Source: a virus
DNA: 23,954 nt
Strand: one strand, 5' to 3'
Virus record (IMG/VR): IMGVR_UViG_3300024432_000066
Coordinates: 1-23,954 of that record
Shown one piece after another: positions 1 through 8,565 of the stretch (the first letter of the stretch is position 1; each line of letters starts with the position of its first letter). The position numbers and the translations under genes were made by a program. The notes below the pieces were generated by a model. The model saw only the letters and a list, made by a program, of their open reading frames with translations. It was not told the origin of the DNA and did no database searches.

Positions 1-147
1 GCTTTGCCAGAAGCAACAGATATTTGTATTCATTGTAGGATAACTAGACTTTCAGCAGATGTACTTGATACGATAGCGGATACCGTAGAATTACATGGTG
101 TTTGTTTTGGTTGGACAAGCGATAAATTAGGTTTGCCAATAGAATAA
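1..147 (+). CDS. C-terminal end of an unidentified phage protein (5' truncated)
   Basis: Frame 1 is open from the window edge and ends at TAA 145-147, leaving 48 residues. It has a CxxC pair (ICIHC) near the start of the visible part and ends in GLPIE. The next gene begins 11 bases later behind a strong SD, so this is the tail of the preceding gene in the structural operon. Its position just before the head-completion genes suggests a head or connector protein, but nothing in the fragment identifies it. Confidence 0.6.
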   Translation, partial: ALPEATDICIHCRITRLSADVLDTIADTVELHGVCFGWTSDKLGLPIE

Positions 148-158
148 AAGGAGAAAAA

Positions 159-383
159 ATGAGTGACGGACTATGGGCAGAAAGAATAGCCTATGATACG
201 GAAAACAGAATCCAATATGTTGGAAAGGCAATAGCAGGATCAGCAGAGAATGCACTTGCATGGTCGATTTATCTACTTATCTATGAGGGAGCTACGGAAA
301 GAATTATAGAGAAGGGATGGGCAGGTGGTGATACTTCTCAGAGATGGAGATGGGACTTGAAGGCAACTTATGTTTATTCATGA
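159..383 (+). CDS. Small phage structural-region protein, 74 aa, unknown function
   Basis: Starts at an ATG behind AAAGGAG, 7 bases upstream, and ends at TGA. The pattern YVGKA, a central SIYLLIYEG segment and a C-terminal WRWDLKATYVYS resembles a short conserved protein type often seen among phage head genes, with IGKA-like and (W)xxRAxYxY-like signatures. It has no signal peptide or membrane segment. Lying between the preceding gene fragment and a minor capsid gene, it is probably a virion or head-assembly component. That role is inferred from position and pattern only. Confidence 0.7.
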   Translation: MSDGLWAERIAYDTENRIQYVGKAIAGSAENALAWSIYLLIYEGATERIIEKGWAGGDTSQRWRWDLKATYVYS

Positions 384-389
384 TGATTG

Positions 390-1271
390 ATGCCGGAAAG
401 AATAACACTTATCCCGCTGAAGGAGAGAGTCAAGAGGCTTGAGCAGACATATTATGCCGTACAAAAGGAACTGGGAAGGACACTTTTGTCTATGGATGTT
501 GGAAACTACAGGGAGCTTGAATTGATAAAGATTCGAGAAAAGACGGATAGTTTGATAAGGAAATTGAATATGATAGTTTACAGATGGGCCAAAGAGACGG
601 TTCCTGTAGCATATAAAAAGAGTTATAACATAGCCAGGACAAGACTCGAGATACTTGGGGCAAAAAAGGACATGTTCTATAACATAAATGAACACAACAT
701 GGCCATAGATATTTATTCCGAGGCGATTATAGACGATCTCCTCAAAGCGAACATGAGCATAAGAAATACGGTTAGTTCTTATCTCCATTTTTCAAGGATG
801 GCTCATTATGGGCTTATGCAAATCCAGCAATTCGATCCGGGAGATGAGGAAATAATATCAGACATAATAATGGACACCATAGAAACAGGGCAGACGAGAA
901 CCTATGCGTCCAAGAGGATATATGAATATCTGAGGCTACAACTACTTGATGGTAAATTTATTGACAGAAAGGGACGGCACTACAATCTCAAGGATTATTC
1001 GAAGATGGTGGCAAGGACAAGATTGCGACAGGCACAGACGGAGGCCGTCAAGAATACCTGCAAACAATATCAGAATGATCTCGTTCAATGGTCAAGACAT
1101 TCTTTTCCGTGTCCTGAATGTTCGGAACATGAGGGACAGATTTACTCATTGTCCGGGCAGCATCCTGTATATCCATTGATACCCGCAGAACCACCTCTAC
1201 ATCCGAACTGTGAGCATGACATCTCTCCGACTTCTGAGGTAGCAATAGAATATAGGGAGGCACGTACATGA
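390..1271 (+). CDS. Minor capsid / head morphogenesis protein (phage minor capsid 2-like)
   Basis: A largely helical protein of about 293 aa. Its C-terminus (about residues 240-275) holds CPECSEHEGQIYSLSG followed by PPLHPNCEH, the Cys/His signature of the SPP1 gp7 / Mu F / Phage_min_cap2 head morphogenesis group. An upstream KMVARTRLRQAQTEAV helix also fits that group. Such proteins sit at the portal and help head assembly or DNA ejection. The start could be TTG 387 or ATG 390; ATG is preferred, with a weak GAAGG upstream and the preceding stop at 381-383. It overlaps the next gene by 4 bases, suggesting translational coupling. Confidence 0.82.
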   Translation: MPERITLIPLKERVKRLEQTYYAVQKELGRTLLSMDVGNYRELELIKIREKTDSLIRKLNMIVYRWAKETVPVAYKKSYNIARTRLEILGAKKDMFYNINEHNMAIDIYSEAIIDDLLKANMSIRNTVSSYLHFSRMAHYGLMQIQQFDPGDEEIISDIIMDTIETGQTRTYASKRIYEYLRLQLLDGKFIDRKGRHYNLKDYSKMVARTRLRQAQTEAVKNTCKQYQNDLVQWSRHSFPCPECSEHEGQIYSLSGQHPVYPLIPAEPPLHPNCEHDISPTSEVAIEYREART

Positions 1272-1624
1272 CATCATCGTATTTTGTTGATGATATTATC
1301 ATTATCGAATGGGCAGGTGTGGATATCTACAATGAACCAGATCCCCTCCCATTAAATGAGCATAAGGTGAAAGGAAAAATAGAATACAAGACAAGATTGC
1401 TGAGCGGTTTGAGTGGCCAGGAAGTTACCGCAGGCACTAAGGGTGCTATTGTCTCATCGGTTACGGTTCTTTTGGGAGAGAGTATAGATGAAGTTTTGGG
1501 GCGGGAATTACAACATGAGGATAGGATTAAATTCAATAAGATTGAACATACAATATTAAAAATAGATAGACCAAAGGCTTTTACTGGTTATTTCGTTTTT
1601 AAATATGAGGTATATGTGGCATGA
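1268..1624 (+). CDS. Putative head closure / minor capsid protein 1-like
   Basis: A 118 aa beta-rich protein starting at an ATG that overlaps the upstream stop (ATGA), with AGGGAGG just before it. It is the first of three consecutive 118-137 aa genes, the usual order of minor capsid 1, 2 and 3 between head morphogenesis and major tail protein. The C-terminal part (DRIKFNKIEHTILKIDRP) resembles the barrel of head-tail stopper proteins such as SPP1 gp16. Assignment rests mainly on gene order and size. It overlaps the next gene by 4 bases. Confidence 0.62.
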   Translation: MTSSYFVDDIIIIEWAGVDIYNEPDPLPLNEHKVKGKIEYKTRLLSGLSGQEVTAGTKGAIVSSVTVLLGESIDEVLGRELQHEDRIKFNKIEHTILKIDRPKAFTGYFVFKYEVYVA

Positions 1625-2016
1625 AAACAGAATTCACTCTAGATTTCAGGGATTTCAACAAGAAATTTACTGATATTATACAACGTGCCGCTCCCAAATC
1701 AGTACAGATAGGATTGAGAGAGGCTGGTCAGGAATTGAAGCTGGATGCTGATAATATTCCGCCTCGAACACCTCATAAGGAAGGGTTTTTGAGGGGTTCT
1801 GGAAAGGTGAGTGAAATTAATATTATAGGCAAATCTGCTGAAGTGACGGTTTCATACGATAAGCCCTATGCGAGACGTTGGCATGAGGCAGAACCCGGGA
1901 CAGTGAAATGGTCTGAGCCAGATGTCGGTCCGAAGTATCTTGAATCGAAAATGGTAAGATTCAAAAATAAATATATGGAAATCATTGCTGCAATCATAAG
2001 GAAAAGAGCAAAATGA
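1621..2016 (+). CDS. Putative minor capsid 2 / HK97 gp10-like head-tail joining protein
   Basis: A 131 aa protein with an N-terminal amphipathic helix region and the motif YDKPYARRWHE, followed by W and GPKYLESKM. This is the pattern of gp10-like / Minor_capsid_2 tail-completion proteins, where substrate-independent YA..xHE and a GPKFLE-like segment are typical. It probably forms part of the ring joining head and tail. The ATG overlaps the upstream TGA by 4 bases, and the 3' end again overlaps the next start, so this gene sits inside a tightly coupled run. Confidence 0.72.
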   Translation: MKTEFTLDFRDFNKKFTDIIQRAAPKSVQIGLREAGQELKLDADNIPPRTPHKEGFLRGSGKVSEINIIGKSAEVTVSYDKPYARRWHEAEPGTVKWSEPDVGPKYLESKMVRFKNKYMEIIAAIIRKRAK

Positions 2017-2426
2017 TTAAAGAAATTGCTACCTTTATTGCCGCAAGAGCAGGTGCAGGCTTTACGGTTGGGGATACTATACAGGTTGGACACAGAACGC
2101 CCACCTCACCCGACCAATGCAGTGTTGTGCTTGAATCGGCTGGCGGAGGGCTACACTTTGATTTGCCTGATAGGACAGATAAGATGATTCAGGTAATCAG
2201 TCGAGCAAACACTTATATGACGGCGAGAGATGATGCCTGGACGATATTTGAGGTGTTGCACGGAGAGGCAGGCTGGGTAACAAATTTGACGGGCATTGAT
2301 GCTGGTGCGCCAGATTTAGAGGCACAAACAATAGAAGCCCTGGCTGATCCTCAATTTATCGGTCAGGATGATAAGGATAGATACGAATTTTCTACGAATT
2401 ATATTTTTCGTATGAAAGAAGTATAA
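2013..2426 (+). CDS. Putative tail terminator (minor capsid 3-like)
   Basis: A 137 aa protein beginning MIKEIATFIAARAG and containing a TSPDQCSVVLES segment, then a helix and a strand (DKMIQVISRANTYMTARDDA), and ending in beta strands (RYEFSTNYIFRMKE). This is the helix/sheet layout of tail terminator proteins (lambda gpU-like, Minor_capsid_3). The location immediately before the major tail protein supports that role: it caps the growing tail tube and joins it to the head. It shares ATGA with the preceding gene. Confidence 0.72.
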   Translation: MIKEIATFIAARAGAGFTVGDTIQVGHRTPTSPDQCSVVLESAGGGLHFDLPDRTDKMIQVISRANTYMTARDDAWTIFEVLHGEAGWVTNLTGIDAGAPDLEAQTIEALADPQFIGQDDKDRYEFSTNYIFRMKEV

Positions 2427-2444
2427 AATTTTTAGGAGGTAAAA

Positions 2445-2999
2445 ATGGCAAGTCCAAACAAAGATTTAGGACCGTGTGTGGTTGTCTGGAATGGCAGGGG
2501 AATACACATTACACCGGCTGAAGATGTAGTTACGTTTACCAAAACATTCGGTGGTGTGTTTTTCCGATATGAAGAATTGCAAGTTCCAATCAAGCGAGAT
2601 CAGGCAGGAGAAACACACGTGGATGATGTGACTGTTGGGGTAGTCAATCCTGAGCTGGAAGTTCCCCTAACTCAAGAAGAGGTTACTAAGCTAGTAGAAT
2701 GTTTTGCCAATGCTGATGCTTTAGTTGCCGATACTCTGAAAGTTTTCAATCCCGTGGGTGAAAATATCTATCCACTCACGCGACAAGTTATCGTTAAGCC
2801 AATTGTGAATGGAATCGTTTCTGGTGATAGTACTGAATTCTTGTATATCCACAGAGCTTTCCCCCGCATTACGATGGAACAGGCTTATGATAATTCTGGG
2901 CAAAGAACAGTTAAGGTGATTTTCAAGGGATATCCCGATGATACCAGTCCTTGGATCAATGAGTTGTGGAGATATGGTCCTTGTCCGGAAGCTGATTGA
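2445..2999 (+). CDS. Major tail tube protein
   Basis: A 184 aa protein starting behind a perfect TTAGGAGGT, 7 bases before the ATG, which is the strongest SD in the structural region and fits a protein needed in many copies. The sequence is strand-rich (YEELQVPIKRDQAGE, EFLYIHRAF, QRTVKVIFKGYPDD), ending in a short Pro/Cys tail. Size, composition and position between the tail terminator and the chaperone pair identify the tube-forming subunit. No extra Ig-like domain is appended. Fold-level similarity was not tested. Confidence 0.83.
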   Translation: MASPNKDLGPCVVVWNGRGIHITPAEDVVTFTKTFGGVFFRYEELQVPIKRDQAGETHVDDVTVGVVNPELEVPLTQEEVTKLVECFANADALVADTLKVFNPVGENIYPLTRQVIVKPIVNGIVSGDSTEFLYIHRAFPRITMEQAYDNSGQRTVKVIFKGYPDDTSPWINELWRYGPCPEAD

Positions 3000-3016
3000 T
3001 AAAGGAGAGATGAAAA

Positions 3017-3292
3017 ATGCCTACTTATGATCTTGATGAGGAGTCTACCCTTTTTGAGCCTTTGAAAATTAAGGTTGGTGGTAAAGAACTGATCATTGAA
3101 GATGTTGCTCGGAAAGAATTCGAAAAGATAACGAACATCACAGATCCCTATGAACAGTTGGCACGGTGGGCTAAAGTTGACGTGAAAGAAGTTGAGCAGA
3201 TTCCAATGAAGAAGGTTGCTGGGGCTTTAAAGATTATTGGTAAAGAAATCTTGGGTCCAGCAGCAGGTAGCTTTACACCAAAAAAAGCCTAA
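3017..3292 (+). CDS. Tail assembly chaperone, short form (lambda gpG-like)
   Basis: A 91 aa acidic, helical protein with AAGGAG 9 bases before its ATG, lying between the major tail protein and the tape measure. In most siphoviruses this position holds a chaperone made in two lengths by programmed -1 frameshifting. Its last codons contain a run of seven A (3280-3286) immediately before the TAA, exactly where a shift would extend it. The short form probably coats the tape measure protein before tube polymerisation. Confidence 0.85.
   Translation: MPTYDLDEESTLFEPLKIKVGGKELIIEDVARKEFEKITNITDPYEQLARWAKVDVKEVEQIPMKKVAGALKIIGKEILGPAAGSFTPKKA
3280..3286 (+). other. -1 ribosomal frameshift slippery site
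   Basis: Read in the zero frame, the heptamer is A_AAA_AAA, the canonical X_XXY_YYZ arrangement. The zero-frame stop lies one codon after it (TAA 3290-3292). The -1 frame stays open for 100 codons after the slip, to TAA at 3588. It is positioned as in lambda G-GT. Confidence 0.88.
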
Positions 3293-3588
3293 AGACCTGG
3301 GCAGATAAGGCAGAGGCGATACTACTCGCCTACCCAGGGACGTGGAGTTATATGAAGCTTCTACGCCTCAAGAAGCGAGACTTTGAATTCTGGACATGGA
3401 AGGCTCAGAAGGTATTGGTTATGAAAGAGATGTTGTTAGCCAATACGATTAGGGTTGCAATGGCGAAACAAGAACAATATAGTCGCTTCTTTGATGATAA
3501 GCGAACAGAATTGGCTCGTCTTGATGGGAGAAGAAGTGAAGTCTATGATGAGGCATGGGAGATTCTTAAAATGAAAAAGAGAGGATAA
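3286..3588 (+). CDS. Tail assembly chaperone, frameshift extension (T part of a 3017..3588 fusion)
   Basis: The -1 frame continues from the slippery heptamer without a stop. Translation from 3017 with one -1 slip gives a product of about 190 aa: 90 residues of the short form plus 100 more. The extension runs through LLAYPGTWSYMKLLRLKKRD. An internal ATG at 3352 would give a free 78 aa protein, but it has no good SD, so it is probably not an independent start. The extension is basic and helical, like the T domain of lambda gpGT, which contacts the tail tube subunit. Confidence 0.85.
   Translation, partial: SLKTWADKAEAILLAYPGTWSYMKLLRLKKRDFEFWTWKAQKVLVMKEMLLANTIRVAMAKQEQYSRFFDDKRTELARLDGRRSEVYDEAWEILKMKKRG
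3296..3338 (+). other. Stem-loop likely to stimulate the -1 frameshift
   Basis: Nine bases after the slippery site, CCTGGG (3296-3301) can pair with CCCAGG (3333-3338). Inside it AGGCGA (3314-3319) pairs with TCGCCT (3326-3331) around a 6-base loop. A two-part G+C-rich hairpin at this spacing is what a frameshift stimulator looks like, and it stands out in an A+T-rich region. Confidence 0.7.
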
Positions 3589-3590
3589 TC

Positions 3591-5780
3591 GTGGCATTCG
3601 ATGCTGGGGCTATTAAGGCCAGACTAACAATTGATAAAAGCCAGTGGGATAAGTCTGCAAAGCAGATTAAAACATCTCAGCAGAAATTGGCTGTCCAATC
3701 GAAGAAAACGGGCATGGCTTTCAAGGGAATGTGGAAGCAGATGGCGATAGGGATTGGTATCACAGGCGGGGTAACGATGGTGATACGGGGACTAATGCGA
3801 CAGATGGCAGATACGATTAAGGTGGGACGGAGTTTTGAGAAAGAATGGGCTAATGTAACTACGATGATGAATCTCTCCCGAACTGCAACTGATAAAATGA
3901 AGTATGAATTGCGGATGTTATCTCCCACTCTTGGTGATACTACCGAATTAGCCAAGGGAATGTATCAGGTTCTTTCTGCATCCATAGAGCCGGCAAAAGC
4001 AATTAAGTTCTTGGGCGAGGCAGCAAAGTCAGCAAAGGCTGGAGTTACAGAGACGAAAATTGCTGTTGATGCCATGACGACTGTTATAAATGCCTATGGA
4101 ATGGAAGCGGAGGCTGCCACCGAAGTTTCAGATATCATGTTTGCTACCGTCAAACGTGGAAAGTTGACTTATGAAGAATTAGCCACCTCTTTGGGAACAG
4201 TCATTCCTGTTGCTGCTACTATCGGGGTTGAATTTAGAGATGTTGCTGCTGCCGTAGCCAGTTTAACGCGCCAGGGAGTTGTTGCCTCTAAAGCCACAAT
4301 GCAGTTACGCCAGGTTATGATGTCTATCTTAAAACCATCAGCAGAGGCAGAGGAAATCACTGAAGATTTAGGGATTGCAATGGGTAAGAATGCTCTTGAA
4401 ACGATAGGATTGGCAGGATGGTTAGATATACTTAGAGAAAAGACAAAAGGCAATGCTGATATCATGACCAAAATTGTCCCGAATGTGAGAGCCTTAACTG
4501 CCGTCTTGGCATTAACAGGTAAAGCAGCAGAAGGATTTGCTTACGATCAGGAATTCATGACTGAGACGATGGGATTTACAGATGAGGCATTCAGAAAGCA
4601 GATGGAGTCAGTTGATTTCTGGATTGAAACTTTTGAAACTGCTGCGGATAAGATCAAGATTGCTTTTTATGAGGGTCTTACTGCTTCATTGAGAGAATCG
4701 ATTACATCAGCAGAAGATTTCGATGAGAAAATAACCAAGGCAACGAATGATGCCGCTAATTCTGTATCTCTTCATGTCAGCACAATGGTTGATGTTTTTG
4801 GAAAATTAAAAAAGGTAATAAATGCTCAGACATGGCCATTATTATTGTTGAGAGATATCATTACGGGAAATAAAAAGAGTACAAATGAATTAGAAAAAGC
4901 TACAAATGAATTGAGAGATGCCATGCTTCAAGCAGTACCAGAAGGGGCAATAGAAGATATTGAGGGATTCAAAGAAGCGAATGAATATTTAAAAATCGCA
5001 ATAGACGAAACACTTGAACCCATTGATATGATGACAAGGGCAACAGAAATATTTAGGGGAAAACTTGAGGAATTATATGAATTTGAAGGTATCTGGGATG
5101 CGTTGATGCCACCATCGGTAGCAATAGAAAGATGGAATGCGTTTTATGATCTGGTTGAGACTCCTGAGTTGGATTTGATATGGGAACAACAAATGGGGAA
5201 TATGGAAGAGGATACGCTAAATTTCATGGCCTCGATAATTCCTGGCATGGCCTTCATGACCAAAAAGATAACTGATGATTTTAAGAAAACAGGTGATAAT
5301 GTTAAATTGAGCATGTCAGATATGGCGATGACAGCAGGGACTATCTTAACTGCCCTGGCTGGAAAGAGCAAAGGTCTGGCTATCGCAGGAGCAATTATCA
5401 GCACATATGCTGCAGCGGCAAAGACTTTGCAAACATATGGGATGCCTCTTGCGATTCCTTTCATAGCTATGGCAATTGCAGCAGGGTTAAAACAGGTTTC
5501 GATGATTAAAGCACAAGCTATCCCTTCGGCAGCAGAAGGGGGTTGGATTCCAAAACCAGCACTTATTGAAGCGGGACATGGCCCAGGGGGTGAGGTTATC
5601 GTACCCTTTGATAGAGCTCCAATCGGAGGGATGGGCGCAACAGTGAGTTTCAACTTCTATGCTCCCATCATATCCACGACAGGATTATCGGATAAAGATG
5701 TGGATGAAGTGACTGAATATTTCTTTGATCGAATGGACAGCGAAGCAAAAAGAAGGGGGTATTCGATAAATGGCTCTTGA
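3591..5780 (+). CDS. Phage tail tape measure protein, TP901-like
   Basis: A 729 aa protein starting at GTG with AGAGGA 5 bases upstream. The N-terminus is helical and basic (KSQWDKSAKQIKTSQQK). About residues 95-300 match the TP901 core: YELATSLGTVIPVAA-like and AAVASLTRQGVVASKA motifs, with a WANVTTMM region before it. Residues about 575-640 are hydrophobic, with Ala/Ile-rich segments that could insert into the membrane. The C-terminus has the EGGWIPKPALIEAGHGPGGE pattern common in tape measures. By the usual rule of about 0.15 nm per residue it implies a tail of roughly 100 nm (inference). Confidence 0.93.
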   Translation: MAFDAGAIKARLTIDKSQWDKSAKQIKTSQQKLAVQSKKTGMAFKGMWKQMAIGIGITGGVTMVIRGLMRQMADTIKVGRSFEKEWANVTTMMNLSRTATDKMKYELRMLSPTLGDTTELAKGMYQVLSASIEPAKAIKFLGEAAKSAKAGVTETKIAVDAMTTVINAYGMEAEAATEVSDIMFATVKRGKLTYEELATSLGTVIPVAATIGVEFRDVAAAVASLTRQGVVASKATMQLRQVMMSILKPSAEAEEITEDLGIAMGKNALETIGLAGWLDILREKTKGNADIMTKIVPNVRALTAVLALTGKAAEGFAYDQEFMTETMGFTDEAFRKQMESVDFWIETFETAADKIKIAFYEGLTASLRESITSAEDFDEKITKATNDAANSVSLHVSTMVDVFGKLKKVINAQTWPLLLLRDIITGNKKSTNELEKATNELRDAMLQAVPEGAIEDIEGFKEANEYLKIAIDETLEPIDMMTRATEIFRGKLEELYEFEGIWDALMPPSVAIERWNAFYDLVETPELDLIWEQQMGNMEEDTLNFMASIIPGMAFMTKKITDDFKKTGDNVKLSMSDMAMTAGTILTALAGKSKGLAIAGAIISTYAAAAKTLQTYGMPLAIPFIAMAIAAGLKQVSMIKAQAIPSAAEGGWIPKPALIEAGHGPGGEVIVPFDRAPIGGMGATVSFNFYAPIISTTGLSDKDVDEVTEYFFDRMDSEAKRRGYSINGS

Positions 5781-6153
5781 AAATGTAACACTAGAATCAG
5801 TAGCCGGGGGACTTGTTATACTTCCTGGATTAATGTGGATAGGAAGTCCCCCATCCTGGCCTGTATCTTCTACGAAACAGATGGAAGTGGCTACGATGAT
5901 GGATAAAAGTAGAAGGATTGCATATTTTGACGAGAAACGAGAATGGGGCATCGTTTTAGGTTTTCTGACCAAAACACAGTTGGATATCATGAGAACTCTC
6001 AATGGTTATAAAGAGAATCTCAAATTCATAAATAATAATGAGGATGCGGATGAATATACTATTTATATATCATCATTTCGTCATAATCCTGAAAGGATGG
6101 ATGCAAGACAATTGAATAGATACAAGGTTGAGATGACATTGAGGGAGGTATAA
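5770..6153 (+). CDS. Putative distal tail / baseplate protein
   Basis: A 127 aa protein whose ATG lies 11 bases inside the end of the tape measure gene, behind AGAAGGGGG. It is strand-rich (GGLVILPGLMWIG, EWGIVLGFL, YTIYISSFRHNP, RYKVEMTLREV). Lying between tape measure and hub, the usual content is a distal tail (Dit) protein. This one is short and would correspond only to the ring-forming barrel without a carbohydrate-binding arm. I do not recognise a specific family motif. Confidence 0.6.
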   Translation: MALENVTLESVAGGLVILPGLMWIGSPPSWPVSSTKQMEVATMMDKSRRIAYFDEKREWGIVLGFLTKTQLDIMRTLNGYKENLKFINNNEDADEYTIYISSFRHNPERMDARQLNRYKVEMTLREV

Positions 6154-6156
6154 TCA

Positions 6157-8565
6157 ATGCAAGATGCAGTATGGGTAGGTGCGAATAGTGCATTATTACT
6201 TGCAGCCGGACAAGTGCCGTTGGTGAAGTTTGAAATTTATGTTGATTCCAACTGGATAAATATCTGCGATTTGCCCGGGGAAAAATTGATTGATAGGGGA
6301 CTGAATGTATGGACATCGGCAACAAATCTGACCCATTGGATAGAAGGGCTTGCTGGAACATCGACGGTAAACAGAGAAGCGGCGGAAAAAATCGAGGGTA
6401 ATTATTCCTGCAGGTTTGATATAGATGCAGGCAATAGTATAATTCAAATTCGTCAAGTTAATATAACTTTAACACCATTGAAAAGATATAAAATTATCGT
6501 CTGGTATAAAAATTCTTTGGCTGGCAAGACGGCAGAAATTGCCTTTAGAAATGATGGAGGCAATGTTTATCTCAAGGAAGATAGCACATGGAACGTTGGT
6601 GTTTATTTTATTGAATTATCCAATTCAATTATTTGGAAAAAATTTGAGCTAGAATTTAATGCTCATATTGATTATTCGACTTATCGCCTCATTTTATTGA
6701 ATAAAACTGCCCATTCCTCCTCAATCTACTTCGACAATATCTCGCTTCGGGATATAACAAGTTATGAGATAGGTAAGAACTATCTGGAATCCGTTTCTGT
6801 CTCTTTGGGTGGTGCATCGATGACCCCCAATCCGATAGGTGGGAAATGGAGTGCTAGGTTAGCGAATGAAGGCAGTATTTTTCATCCCGATCATCCGACC
6901 TCGGGTTATGACGGTTATTGCGTGAGTGGCAGGGAAGTCAGGATAACAATTGGGGCAACGTATGGTGGTGTTGATTATTATTATCAGCGAATAATAGGCT
7001 ATATGGACGAGCCTAAATTCAGCACTCCTGATTATAAGGTATCTATTAGCGGTCAAGACTATATGAAACGTCTCGAGGATGCGGAATTTCAGGAAATGGA
7101 CGGAACACACCCGAACCACTGGGGACTATCAACAATCTTTGATTCCTGGCCTTCTGATGGATTACTGGGTGCTGAAATGTATATCGAAGGCGATGCTATG
7201 GATACTACCGATAATGGAGGGGCAGGTTTTCATACCGTAGCTAGTTGGGTTGCTACAAATTGCGATTTTTCTGCCATTGATGATGGAGTCGATAATCATG
7301 TTGGAAAAATGATTAATGCTGACCAAGGGCCTCCCTCCAGACTAAGGCTTGCAGATATTGGTACCAATGCTGAATTGGGTAAAACATATAGAGTTAAATT
7401 CAAACATAGAATAGTTGGTGGGGATGGCAGTAAAGGGATTAAAATTCAAATCTTTCAAGCAGCACTTATCACGCAAGTTCTTTATTTCCCGACTGATGAA
7501 TGGAAGGAAGAAACTCTTTATTTTGTCGCTACGGCTAATGCGGTTATAGAAATACGATTTGTACTTGCTGCTACAGCTTATGAACTCTGGCTGGACGATA
7601 TTTCGGTTTGGGAATATAAACCCGAAGAAGATAGATATTATGATCTTACTGTGGCAGATGCGAATCAGAAAGGACCCTTCTATGTAACATATGATGATGG
7701 TGGCGGTGCAGTTCCAGTCCAACAGGGTGAAGATGATGAGGGCTGGAGGTATGATGAGGATGCCGGACATTTATTCTTTGACAGGAATAAAACCGTTATT
7801 GATGGAGTGACTCCGAATTTGGATAATGTTGTGGTTCATTATTACACGGAAACACATCCGGAGGATGCGGTAGCTAGGATTCTATGGTTTGCTGGTCTTG
7901 GCTTTGAGGGCACTCCTTATGCAGACGAGGATGCGGCTAAAACTGTTATGGGTCCTGATGATCCAGGATTTACTATTGATAAAGTTTGGTTTGAGGCAGG
8001 AACTTCATTCCTGAGTGCCATAAAAATGTTATGTGAGGTATGTAATTATAGATTCCATTTCGAATATGATGGTCGCCCATCCTTTAAAGCTCCACCGGCA
8101 GGCGGAGTGGTATTCACTTTTAGCGATCCATCCCAAATAGCATCGCAGCGAACCTATCAGAGTCGGAGTGAAATTAAGAATAGAGTAATAATTAAAGGTA
8201 TAAAACAAGCCGAACCAGTCAATCTTGATGATTCCGTGCCAAGTGAATTGATGGATGATGCGAGTGATGCCGGTTCAATAACTGCTTATGGTGAGCGTAC
8301 ACTGACAATAACGAATCATCTCTTTCAGCATCAAGGTAGATTAACTGCCATGTGTGGAACATTACGTGATTTATATAAGACTCCGAAATGGTATGCAAAC
8401 CTCAAGATTCCTTTTAATCCTGTGCCACTGGAATTGGGCGATGAGATTCAGTGGGAAGAAAGACTTGGCCATGATCTGGCAAATATAACACAGACAGGTA
8501 TAATCAGAGATATAAAAATAAGTAATTTTATTGTCACCTATAAAGTCGAGATAACAACGCCATGA
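6157..8565 (+). CDS. Tail hub / tip protein with two jelly-roll (carbohydrate-binding-like) modules
   Basis: An 802 aa protein with GGGAGG before its ATG. About residues 205-315 (SARLANEGSIFHP, RIIGYMDEPKFS, VSISGQDYMKRLED) and about 620-800 (SFLSAIKMLCEVCNYRFHF, EIKNRVIIKGI, LELGDEIQWEE) look like the split gp27/Tal-like hub. Two segments, about 45-200 and 350-490, have the NLTHWIEG...SLRD and KTYRVKFKHR...LWLDDISVW patterns of CBM_4_9-like beta-sandwiches. Both end in an (Y)FDNISL/LWLDDISV strand. The modules probably decorate the tail tip and bind host glycans (inference). The gene ends in an ATGA overlap with the next. Confidence 0.78.
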   Translation: MQDAVWVGANSALLLAAGQVPLVKFEIYVDSNWINICDLPGEKLIDRGLNVWTSATNLTHWIEGLAGTSTVNREAAEKIEGNYSCRFDIDAGNSIIQIRQVNITLTPLKRYKIIVWYKNSLAGKTAEIAFRNDGGNVYLKEDSTWNVGVYFIELSNSIIWKKFELEFNAHIDYSTYRLILLNKTAHSSSIYFDNISLRDITSYEIGKNYLESVSVSLGGASMTPNPIGGKWSARLANEGSIFHPDHPTSGYDGYCVSGREVRITIGATYGGVDYYYQRIIGYMDEPKFSTPDYKVSISGQDYMKRLEDAEFQEMDGTHPNHWGLSTIFDSWPSDGLLGAEMYIEGDAMDTTDNGGAGFHTVASWVATNCDFSAIDDGVDNHVGKMINADQGPPSRLRLADIGTNAELGKTYRVKFKHRIVGGDGSKGIKIQIFQAALITQVLYFPTDEWKEETLYFVATANAVIEIRFVLAATAYELWLDDISVWEYKPEEDRYYDLTVADANQKGPFYVTYDDGGGAVPVQQGEDDEGWRYDEDAGHLFFDRNKTVIDGVTPNLDNVVVHYYTETHPEDAVARILWFAGLGFEGTPYADEDAAKTVMGPDDPGFTIDKVWFEAGTSFLSAIKMLCEVCNYRFHFEYDGRPSFKAPPAGGVVFTFSDPSQIASQRTYQSRSEIKNRVIIKGIKQAEPVNLDDSVPSELMDDASDAGSITAYGERTLTITNHLFQHQGRLTAMCGTLRDLYKTPKWYANLKIPFNPVPLELGDEIQWEERLGHDLANITQTGIIRDIKISNFIVTYKVEITTP

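Noticed and set aside
5144-5653. 169-codon minus-strand frame opposite the tape measure gene
   Set aside because: It lies wholly within a confidently identified gene. The Ala/Ile/Pro-rich text is typical of an antisense shadow.
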